This document shows, one piece after another, positions 42,701 to 54,700 of a stretch of DNA of 64,000 bases. Origin of the DNA: Liolophura sinensis (Eukaryota > Mollusca > Polyplacophora > Chitonida > Chitonidae); assembly GCF_032854445.1 (NCBI RefSeq), contig NC_088307.1, forward strand, positions 6,884,001 through 6,948,000, in the 5' to 3' direction. Each line of letters starts with the position of its first letter. Position 1 is the stretch's first letter. The position numbers were made by a program, and so were the translations under genes. The notes beneath the pieces were generated by a model. The model searched no databases. It saw only the letters and a program-made list of their open reading frames with translations, and was not told where the DNA came from.

Positions 42701-45700
42701 TGTTCTTTATTTTTATGTCATTATCATCTCCATGATGATTTCTGGTTTCCTGATTTCCTCTCTGGCCTGCAGATTTGATTTTTACCTGATTTCCTCCCTC
42801 CATAATGCTGGTTGCTGTCATATATTCTCGAGCATGGTGTAAAACACCAATCGAATAAATCATCACCACCATAATTATCAGCGTCAGTGTCACCACTGTG
42901 TACATGTATGTTGAAGAATTTTTACCTTTGTTGTGTATTATAGAATGTATTTTATTTGTATGAAGGCGTTAGGCCTAAGCACAACACAGATTTCCAAACA
43001 ATGTGGACTCTTTTGAAAACCGGCGTCCACATTTTTTCTGAGCTCTTAAAATAATTAATTTTTGCATTACAGCAAATGGATAGCTTTGTTAATACAAGCA
43101 GGGTTTTCCTCCCACCATAATGCTGGTTGCCATCGTATAAGTAAAATATTCTTGAGTACAGCATAAAACACCAATCAAATAAATAAACAATACTGACGAG
43201 TTGTGGACATTAAAGCATTAAATCTAACGTTTGTTGTCAATTCTGCCACATTTGTTTGTTGATGTCCAAACCAAGGAGGTTGCAGGCCGGAAACCAGTTT
43301 TGACGTACCAATGTGGCTGTAAGCTTGTCAGGTATCAAAGCAAAGAGAAACCTAACAAGTGTTTTTTTAAGTGAAAAAAATTCTTATGAATAAATAGATA
43401 ATCTAAGTTATGAATTGTTTAATGAAGATGATTTTCTTTGCTGTAGGTGGCGCAAGATGGAAATACAAGACATCGTGGTGGACTGTGCGAAAATGTCGCT
43501 GGATGTCATCGAAGGGACTTGGGAGGAGGTGCGCTGCCCAATAGTTGCTCCGCGATATAACCTCTACACTCAAATGGTCAATCGCCCGTCATCGACCTCA
43601 TCTCTGCCAGGTGAGTTAAGAGTCAGGTACATGTATGATTTAGGCCCTTTGTAGTCTGTGGGAACAAGGGCTTATTGCCATGGCAACACACAGTTGTCCT
43701 TCACCACAATAACTCAGATAGATAAGGCCTCTTTGCATTTTATACTGCCTCTACTGCTTTTGTCATTCATTATGTTGTTTTGTGGTTTGGTTTGGCAAAA
43801 TCGTGTACAAGATCTGTTAAAGCTGAAAATTTTTCTAGTTGTATATACATGCATAGGCTCCCTGTGACATATATGCTGAAAGCAAGCCTTCATTTAGACT
43901 AGCTCTGTCTTGATCTGGAAATACAGTGAAACATTCTGGTGAAAACCAGACCCTTCATACCCCGGAATTCCGTCACTTCATCGGCCACTTCATGGGGTCC
44001 GCTTTCACATCCATTTAAAATACCTACAATTCAACCAACCTTGAAATACCGGAACCTGTGAACTCTGAACCCAGTTTGAACCCAATTTGCACAAACAGTG
44101 CTATTCATACCTGCGAAAATTGAGTGATGTCTGTGCGCCTTCACAGCACATACCCTTACAGCTGGGCCACTCTTGCTGTTACTTATCCAGCCAAGAAAGC
44201 CCATCTTCCTACCAGCAATCTTGACACTGCATGTTGTCTGTGCGCCTTCACAGCACATACCTTTACAGTTGGGCCACTCTTGCTGTTACTGATCCAGCCA
44301 AGAAAGCCCATCTTCCTACCAACAATCTTGATACTGCGTGTTATCTGTGCGCCTTCACAGCACATACCCTTACAGCTGGCCCACTCTTGCTGTTACTAAT
44401 CCAGCCAAGAAAGCCCATCTTCCTACCAACAATCTTGATACTGCGTGTTATCTGTGCGCCTTCACAGCACATACCCTTACAGTTGGGCCACTCTTGCTGT
44501 TACTTATCCAGCCAAGAAAGCTTATCTTCCTACCAGCAGTCTTGATACTGCATGTTATCTGTATGCCTTCACAGTACATGCCCTTACAGTTGGGCCACTC
44601 TTGCTGTTACTAATCCAGCAAAGAAAGCCCATCTCCCTACCAGCAGTCTTGATACTACGTGTTATCTGTGCGCCTTCACAGCACATGCCCTTACAATTGG
44701 ACCACTCTTGCTGTTACTAATCCAGCCAAGAAAGCCCATCTTCCTACCAGCAATCTTGATACTGAATGTTGTCTGTGCGCCTTCACAGTACATACCCTTA
44801 CAGCTGGGCCACTCTTGCTGTTACTAATTCAGCCAAGAAAGCCCATCTTCTTACCAGCAATCTTGATACTGCGTGTTATCTGTATGCCTTCACAGTACAT
44901 GCCCTTACAATTGGGCCACTCTTGCTGTTACTAATCCAGCAAAGAAAGCCCATCTTCCTACCAGCAGTCTTGATACTACGTGTTATCTGTGCCCCTTCAC
45001 AGCACATGCCCTTACAGTTGGACCACTCTTGCTGTTACTAATCCAGCCAAGAAAGCCCATCTTCCTACCAGCAATCTTGATACTGCATGTTGTCTGTGCG
45101 CCTTCACAGTACATACCCTTACAGCTGGGCCACTCTTGCTGTTACTAATCCAGCCAAGAAAGCCCATCTTCCTACCAGCAATCTTGATACTGCATGTTGT
45201 CTGTGCGCCTTCACAGTACATACCCTTACAGCTGGGCCACTCTTGCTGTTACTAATTCAGCCAAGAAAGCCCATCTTCTTACCAGCAATCCTGATACTGC
45301 GTGTTATCTGTGCGCCTTCACAGCACATACCCTTACAGCTGGCCCACTCTTGCTGTTACTTATCCAGCCAGGAAAACCCATCGTCCTACCAACAATCTTT
45401 ATACTGCATGTTATCTGTACGCCTTCACAGCACATGCTCTTACGCCTACTTCTGCCAGGGCATTTTGAGCTAATCATTGGTCGTTCCTTTAAAGTGTGCA
45501 TTTCTTTTGTTTCAAAGTTAATACCTGTATGTTCGGATCAGAGTCATTTGTTGACATAACACTATACAACAGCAATGAACAGTGCTGTGAACAGTGATAT
45601 GCTTTTATCGAAACAGGCAGCAAAAAGTTACTGTGCTGTCAGGCTACACCGGTGATTGCGAAAAAGGTCGAACAACCACTGTAACCTATCGTGTTGTTAT

Positions 45701-48700
45701 TTTGCCACTAATTTCTATCATTCCTATTCTACCTCAAAGTAACTGTGGCCCTGATAACCTTTGACAAGTGGATGTGCAAGGAGTTATTTTTATACGCTAG
45801 CATTTCTTCTGCATCTTCTGTGAAATAAATTTTTCCATATACACCGCATAGTTGTCACTACAGCCGCGTTCGAATGCCATGTTGTTTTGAACACCTGCCA
45901 GTTACTATAAAGTATGTGTCGAACTTTGTAAAGGGGAACCTAATTGGGTCAAGAATCATGCATATTTATAAAGGAATGTTCAGTGATTTGAAGTGTTAAT
46001 ATGGTCCAGTGGGTCAAGAATCATGCATATTTATGAAGGAAAGTTCAGTGATTTGAAGTGTTAATATGGTCCAGTGGGTCAAGAATCATGCATATTTATG
46101 AAGGAAAGTTCAGTGATTTGAACTGTTAATATGGTCCAGTGGGTCAAGAATCATGCATATTTATGAAGGAAAGTTCAGTGATTTGAAGTGTTAATATGGT
46201 CCAGTGGATTGAGGTAGATGATGTTGGACATCACCAGCTTGATTAAGTGAAGATGAGAAAACAAGACAATAATCCCAAGCAATGGTTTAAAGTCATTAAC
46301 CTGGACAGTATTCCCGCTGATTAGGGCTTGTTTACTGTTCCATGTTTACTGACTATAATCAAGTTTTATCAAGAAAGTGGTGACGATTTAAGGACTACCT
46401 GATGGATCCGAACACTCGTGACAGTGATGGAAGAAATGGACTAAAACAAGGCGATGTTCAGCAGGCAGACCATGATCTCTTTTTTTAGCTATGTAATTCT
46501 TCAAACTTTTCGCATGTTTGCAAGGTGTTTATTCAAGCATATTCTGAAGGCATTATGCTGTGTAGGATGATGAAATTATACTTTCTGTGAAACCCAGAAA
46601 TTGACCAATCCAACCAATGTAGTTATGTCTCCAAAATTTCATTATAAATGTGCATACATTGCACTGAAAGCTGCTCTTTCATATATAGAAAGTTTGAGGA
46701 ATTCGGGTAAATCCAAATGGTAAACCATTGTTCGCTATAAAAAGTGCGTTATGAGCGGCTTACACACGTCTTTGGAAATATGGGCCGATTTTAAATATAG
46801 TTATACTGGCCGTACTTGCTTTCTTATCTTTATTGTAAAGAAGACATAGGTGACCCCTGATAAACCGACCACCTGTCAATACCAGCATTTTTTACTGGTC
46901 CTGTGACATGGCCAGTTTTCACAGGTTTGTGAGTCAGCGGAGGTAAAAGTGTGTACATAAAGCAAGTTTGTCAAGATTCTGTATTTTTGCTCAAATTTTG
47001 GACACCTGGTCTGCTCATTTTAACCAATATATGCAACTCTACCTGGAATATTGAGTTTTCTTTTTCCTCACATGATTAGACTGTAGGGAACAACATGCCA
47101 TCGTACTGTTGTTCATGTAGAAAGTGCAGATAGCAAGTCTTAAGATGACTGGACTGATCACATGGATGTCTCTGGTAAATTAGTTCAAATAGTAGGCCTC
47201 TCCTAGATCTCTGTTACAGACACTTTCCTTCAGTAACCATCGTTAGCAATGTCAGAGGGAAACAAGACACTGTTTTCCTTATAACCTGCCTGTTAATAAT
47301 GTAGTACAGGTTTAACTTAAAGTATAAGAGAGCTAAAATATGAAGTAACGTTCATCATGCAGACAACTGAAAACTAATCTTAAAAAGATTTTCATTTATT
47401 CTTTAGATTTTTTTATGAGTGTTGAAAGGCATTCAAATATTTGAACACAGTTGAGGGCCTTATGAGCTATGTTGACCATTTTTGGGAACATTATTTCAGT
47501 AATCTTTTACTCATGGGTAAAAAGAGTTATTCCAACATTAAGTGTCATTGCTAGAGTTTGAAAAACTTCCTGTGACATCAGATTTCCAAAACTCTGGTAG
47601 TATGTGTTGTTGATGTGCTCTGCATGTATTAATTACTCTAAATTCAAGACTCATTGTACTGGTATTGTGTATGACTATCAGTATTATAGAAAATGTAAGG
47701 GGTGCTACATGTATCTCAAACAGTGCTTCTTGTATTGAGCTGAAGTTTTACAGACATACGAAGCCCAGTGGCACAAGGGGGATGTTCCATTGTTGATGTT
47801 CTGTATGTATATTAGCTACCATAAAGTAATAACTTCAGTGATTTAAATATTGAGCTAAAGTTTTGCATTCAGGTGTCTGGTTTCCCCCACCAATAAAACT
47901 GACTGCCATTGTCGGAGTGAAAAATTCTTGGATACGAGGTCACCCAACAATCAAATAAAATAAATAAAGAAACAAATGGACATGTGTTCAGTGCTTCCAG
48001 ATAGGCCCGGCAAGTTCCTGTGGAAATAAGAACTGAAATAAACTGTTTTTCTTACATTGTTTATTGATGCACTTAGTATTGTAGGCAATTCACACAAAAG
48101 CCTTGTGGGAAAAAGACAGCTTCTTTTACATGCAAATATCCTTTTGTCAAATCCTGGCTACTAAGCCATATACATAAGATTTCAGCCAAATTCAGCAGTC
48201 AATGCAGTTGTCCAGTCCAAGTATAACAGCAGCAGATTTAGTTCATATTGAATATACCGATGGGCAGTTACCTTTGGGATAAGTACCATATTGACGACCT
48301 GAGTTAAAGTTGAATCTGGTCTTATGTTTACAAACAGTTTTGAACAACCAGGGCCCAGCTGGCTGTCGAGTTTAACACAAATCTTGTTTGACTGATCAGT
48401 GCAGCTTGAGACAAATTACTGCAGGAGATAGTCATTTGTTCAGACACCTCTAGCTTTACTTTCTGAGGGCTAGAGTTGCGATTGTTTTTTCCAGAGGCAG
48501 GGGCCTGCAGGATTCAGTTGGTTAGTGTACCAGCGCAGCATCATGACCCCTCTCACCAATGTGGTCGCTGTGAGTTCAAGTCCAACTCATGCTGGCTTCC
48601 TCTCCGGACGTACTTGGGAAGATCTTCCAGCAACCTGCAGATGGTCATGGGTTTCCCCCGAGCTCTGCCCGGTTTCCTCCCACCATAATGCTGGCCGTCA

Positions 48701-51700
48701 TCATATAAGTGAAATATTTGAGTACAGCATACAACACCAATCAAGTAAATATATAAATTTTTCCAGAGGCCATCACAATGTCGAGGACAGAATACAGTTG
48801 ATGAGAAAAAAAAACAGTAATGGCTTTTACTGAATTGAAAATGGATGCAGTCGTACCTAAAATAATCAAGGCATTGTTCACAATTGCAAACAAAAGCGTA
48901 TGACAAAGAAGATATTTAAACACTATCAAATTATACATCTATGTATATCTATAGTTGTAGAAAGAGCCATTGCGTGAGTACATGTAGGTTACAGTGTTGC
49001 ATCCAGCAATTATTTGAATTCCATGACATTAAATGAATTTTTGGGCAATTTTCACCCAGCACAGTGAGGTAAAGCAGGTGGTCTAAGTCTAGGATCATGA
49101 AGTGATCATAGGCTTAATTTATTTACTTACTTATTTGATTGGTGTTTTACGCCATACTCAAGAATATTTCACTTATACAACGGCAGCCAGCATTATGGTG
49201 GGTGGAAACCGGGCACAGCCCGGGGGAAACCCACGACCATCCGCAGGCTGCTGACAGACCTTCCCACTTACGGCAGGAGAGGAAGCCAGCATGAGCTGGA
49301 CTTGAACTCACAGCAACCGCATTGGCGAGAGACTCCTGGGTCATTAAGCCGCGCTAGCGCGCTAACCAACTGAGCCACGGAGGCCCCATCATAGACTTAC
49401 GTCAAAACTGCAAATCATTTTAAAATTGTTTATTACGTAACAAGGTCAGAATATTGCTTGACAACATTAAATCTGGGTAAGTTATTGTAAAATGAATTTC
49501 AGCTAAAACAACGGGAAAAAACATACCAAGTTAATAAATAAAATGATTTTTGACTTAGGTCAAAGATCGCTTCGCGACCCTGGGTCATGAACACAACAGA
49601 TTTTGTGTATGCTTGGAAATACGTTCTTAGCCATTTCAAGCCATTTCTGTACACATTATTACATGTATGTCACTATCGTCCAGTAGGGTGTTACATGTAG
49701 TCCGACAATGAATGTAATAGTACAAAAATAAGTATTTACATGACAGAATAAATGGTGGAAATGAAACATGATTATGGGGAGTTTTTGATGCCCTCTTACA
49801 AATGCTGTGTGATCATCTTAACTTGTACCTGCTTGTTTCTGTGATATTTGACGGTACATCTCAATTGTGTACAGGATTTGTCAAAAATATGTCTGGGATT
49901 GAACAACCAAATCTGCTGCACGTATTCTACTCACTGTACTTTTTTTTTTCCCCCTTTGCAGATTTTTTTCTCCTCATGAGCTCTTTTATCTTTTCTAATC
50001 AAATTGTTTAAAGTGGAGCTATCAAATTTTACTTGACATAAAATAAATGGCGATAGTGAAGAAACATTATGATGGGTAGAAGACTTCTTTTGTTAAAGCA
50101 CAGCTGTAAGATGTCCAAAGAAAGCACATAGCATTCCCAGCATTATCGTTGCTCCTTTGGCCAACGGATGAGCATGCATCGGCTCACCATTGGTTGACTG
50201 GAGATCAGGTGAGGTTTTGAGAATTTTCAAGCAAGGGACAAGATACATGGATTTGCTTCGAGCAGCTGACGTTAATGGTGCTGTAAAGTTCGTCAGTTTT
50301 TCTGTTGTATTCATAAGGGTTTCATATGTTGAGTTCACAAGAGATTCTGTAGTTGAGTTCATGGGCATGTCCATTGTAAAATTCAGCATTATTTCTGTCG
50401 TTGAGTTGATCAGGAGGTCCGTGTTGAACACTGTTTCTGACATTGTATTTGTAAGTATTTCATCAGCTGAGTTTAGGGCAGATCCTCCAGTTGAGTTGAT
50501 CAGGATATCGATGATTGTAGAATTTTGCACCTGTGTAGAATTTTGCACCTGTGTAGAATTTTGCACCTGTGTAGAATTTTGCACCTGTGTAGAATTCAAC
50601 TCTAAGCCTGTGTCATCGTGTGAAGTGTCCATCACAGTTTGTGTTGTCAGAAACCCTGCTGAAGACAATTCCACTCCGATTGGGGACGTAACGTTTTCAT
50701 ATTCGTCTTTGATGTCCGATGTAATGGACGGTAATGTTGTCATGGAGACCACTGGCTTCATGCAAACAAGAGAAGTATTCCAACTATTGTCTGCTTGATA
50801 GAAAACCTGAGAACAGTTGGTGTTTTGGACCATGTTGTTATAAAAAGTGGATCTTCGAGCATTTTTCAACGAGGTTTTCAGATTGCAAGTATGTGTGATA
50901 TTGTTTAGCGCAACAGACATGGATGTGAAATTGAATGATGACAGGGCATTTGGGTACAGGAACTTGATAAAACTGGTGCTGATGAACGTTCGTCTACCTG
51001 TGACATTGTTGAATGCTTTTGTGTAGATGCTTTCAATGTTGACCCGCTGGATATCCATATTGGTCACATTATTAATGTGAGAGAAGGACAGCGGTGCAAT
51101 CTTCCTGAAATTTGTGTTCTCAAAAGCCAGGCTAATTCCTGTCATGTTTGAAAATGCATATGGCTCCACAGTGTCGATTTGACTTTTCTTGAAAACGACC
51201 TTTGTCAGTGTGAGATCATAGAAGGCACAAGATTTTATGACCTTGACAGTACAGTTGTGAAGGTTGAATCGTGTCAGTTGGTCTAGAGAAGATAACGCGT
51301 TGCTGGAGATTTCCTGGAGTTCACAGTGTGACAGTGTCAGGATTGTCACATTTTTGGGAACTCGGACGGGAATTGTTGTCACACCAGAACACTCAACTTT
51401 TTTGTTCGTTTGTTTGCATGACGGCTGCAAAATGTCTGGAGCGAATAGACCATTGTCAAACTTTGAGAACAAAATGGCTGCCAACATCAGAAAAAGAGTG
51501 CTGCGTAAAGTGAGAGGATTCATCTGTAAAATAAAATCACAGAGGAGTTGATAATGGCTGGTTTGCGGAAATAATGAAATGATGTCCTTTTGCAAACAAA
51601 AAAAAAAACAACATAAAACTGCAGTGGTAAAGGAGTGTCATCATGTAGATTAAATCAATGATCTTCACATTAAATTTGCAGAGATATCCTACAGAGCTAT

Positions 51701-54700
51701 TTTGTTTCAGTGTTGAAAATCTGGTCTATAAATTCATTGAACATTGGAATGTAAAAAACAGAGTTCGAAGAATATGTATGCTTTCCAAAACCCCTGTAAG
51801 CAGAAAGACGTGTAAAAGAAAAAAAAAAGGTTTGCTGTGCCTGCGAATGAAACAGGGCAAAACAAAAAGTTTGAAACTAAGAATTGCTGATAATGGATTG
51901 TTATAGCTTCATGCTTTTTGCTACATTGCAGAAAAAAACTATCAGTGGAATGACAGGTTTACTCAGTTTAATTATTTAAGTTTCATGTGAAATTTTTGAT
52001 TCTGTCATAATAATCAAATTGTGTGAAAGTTACATAGTACTTTTGGTATGGTAATAAAAAAAATGGTCAAACAGAAGTGAAATATTCTTGAGTATGACAA
52101 GATTAAAACACCAATGAACTAAAATAATTACATGTAAATAATACTAATCATTCAAATAAATATTTTGACCATTTAAGTCACTGGTACTATTTTATATTAT
52201 CATAGTGTCGAAAACACTTGTGTGACCCCTTGCACAGTCTTGTGTTCACAGGGCACTTGTCTTGCAACAATATTGTGTGCATTTCTGTACATCACATGTC
52301 AGAAAGTTTATAAGTAACTTGCCATAAGTCCATGGTTTATGTCAGGCAATTTGATTTCCTATACCCAACAGGATGATCGGCATCATATAAGTGAAAAATT
52401 CCTGAGTATTTTGTTTAACAACAATCATATGTATCAATAAATAAATAGAAAAATTCTAAGTTTTACTCCACTCATAAACTGACAAATTTGTGTGGCCTAA
52501 CATAAACATGTTAAGTGAAACACTGTGTTATGCAGCATAGGGTAAGCACAAATCATTTCGCATAAAGCAGTATTATGAAACAAATGTAGTTACACACTTA
52601 CTGCGAAAGCCAGAGACCCACGTGTAGATGTGTAGGTTTGTTCACTGTGAAGCAAGTTCACAGCTAGTTCCTCTTCCCTGCAGGGTCCAGACAAGCCTGA
52701 TTGTCACCCAAGTCTGATGGCTGTACACTTGTACTTGATGCTGATAAAGAAGGGCATGGTATTTGTGTGCCAGGCCAGAAAAAAAATATTTTCGTTTGGC
52801 TTAATGAAGCCAATATTCCAGTATAGGTTCTTACTCTGAATTCACCTGTTTATTATTATTATTTTCTTTTTCATTTATTACTATTTTCTTGTTCGTTTTT
52901 TCTCTCCTTGTTAATTTCATTTTTTAAACAAAAAAATTCCTTACCTATCCAACGTCTATTTTTGGATAGGATCAGGGTACGCCCAACAGAGAACTTTTCA
53001 GGATGGCCTCAAGTTTACTACTGCTGTTGAGTTTTCATCTCATGATATTATATAAGCCTGACACTCACCCCCCCCCCCTCCCCCTTTTCTCACCTCCCTC
53101 CACCCCCTTCATCACAGAGCAACCACTTGATCATCTCACTAAAGGAAGCCTCTTTTACCTATCAGCAGAGAGCACATGCTTACCACAGGATGTGTTTTCC
53201 TACACCGCTGCAAGCGTCTGCAGTGGGTTTTAGGTACATATATAAAACCTACATTGTACTCAGTAATTACAGTGAACATTTATTGTACATGTATGTTCCA
53301 AGTAGTTTCCAGTTTCCCTGTGATCTTAGCGATTGCCACTTGTATTATAATAAAGTGCCACACTTTGTCAAGAGGATATTTTACAAAGACTTCATTGTGC
53401 TGAGTGGGGTTGCCTGTAACAGGAGTGCACAGAAAGTTTCCTGATTGACTTCAAGATTACCTCACTTGAAATGAGGCTGAATCAAACACTGTATTTTTCC
53501 CAAAACTTTCTCTGGAAAAAGTTAATGTTAAGGAGCAAACAAAGGTTCAAAATACAACTTTTGGTAGTTAAATTTGCAGTTTTCAAAAAAAAAACTTTAA
53601 ACTAAAAAAGCCTTTCTAAAATAGATCTCTGAATCAGTCAAAATGAGTGACTTTACGCTACCCAGTCAAAATGTAAAGCTGCATACAGTACATCTGTAGA
53701 CAGATTATGTGTTGAGCAATCATGTTCTGGCGTGTAAACCCTGTGCAAATATATTGGTACCTACACTCTACATTTTGTATTACCTCAGTTATATGTATAC
53801 ACCTTCTTCACGTTTTATCTGCCCTACCATCAAGTTTCATGCTTTTATACCTTCCTCACTTTTTCTGGGCATGTACCTTCAACTTTCATGCAGATATATC
53901 TTCATCAAGTTTTTGTCTGCATGTAACTTCAACTTTCATGCAGGTATACCTTCATCATGTTTTATCTACATGTACCTTTAACTTTCAGGCAGATATACCT
54001 TCATCACATTTTATGTGCATGTACCTTCAACTTTAATGCTTATATACTTTCATCACATTTTTATATGTGCATGTACCTTCAACTTTCATTTATTTTCATT
54101 TATATATTTCATTGGTGTTTTATGGCGTACTAAAGAATATTTCACTTATACGACAGCGGCCAGTATTATGTTTCAAGCACCATTGACTTTCATGCAGATA
54201 TACCTTCATCACATTTTATGTGCATGTACCCTCCACTTTCTTGCAGATATACCTTCAGCATGTTTCATGGACATATACACGAGCCTACAGCAGGTTTCAT
54301 TTACAATGTACATATGCCTTCATGACATATTACGTACATACACCTTGGTCACATTTTGTCTATATGTCAGAGTTTCTTGTTTATATATCTTAATCCCATT
54401 TTATGTACATATTCTCTCATCATATTTCATCTACATACACCATCATAAAGGTTTATGTACCTTCATCACATTTTATGTTCATACACCTCTATCAGGTGTT
54501 ATGTACATGCACCTTCGTCACATTATGTACATATAGCGTTATCTATTTTTATGTACACATGCCTTCATCTAGTGTCTTGTAGATATGCCTTCATCAAAAC
54601 TCATTTACATATGCCTTCATCAAGTTTTATTTACATATACCTTCACCAAGCATCACGTATACACATATATGTACCTTTGTCAAGTTTTATGGACTTGTAC

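Noticed and set aside
44031-45559. Series of overlapping ~91-residue frames starting every 107 bp
   Set aside because: A by-product of the 107-bp satellite whose period shifts frame each unit.
50190-50798. 202-codon plus-strand frame over the LRR gene
   Set aside because: Shadow of the real minus-strand frame; repeated VEFCTC units mirror the STQVQN minisatellite.
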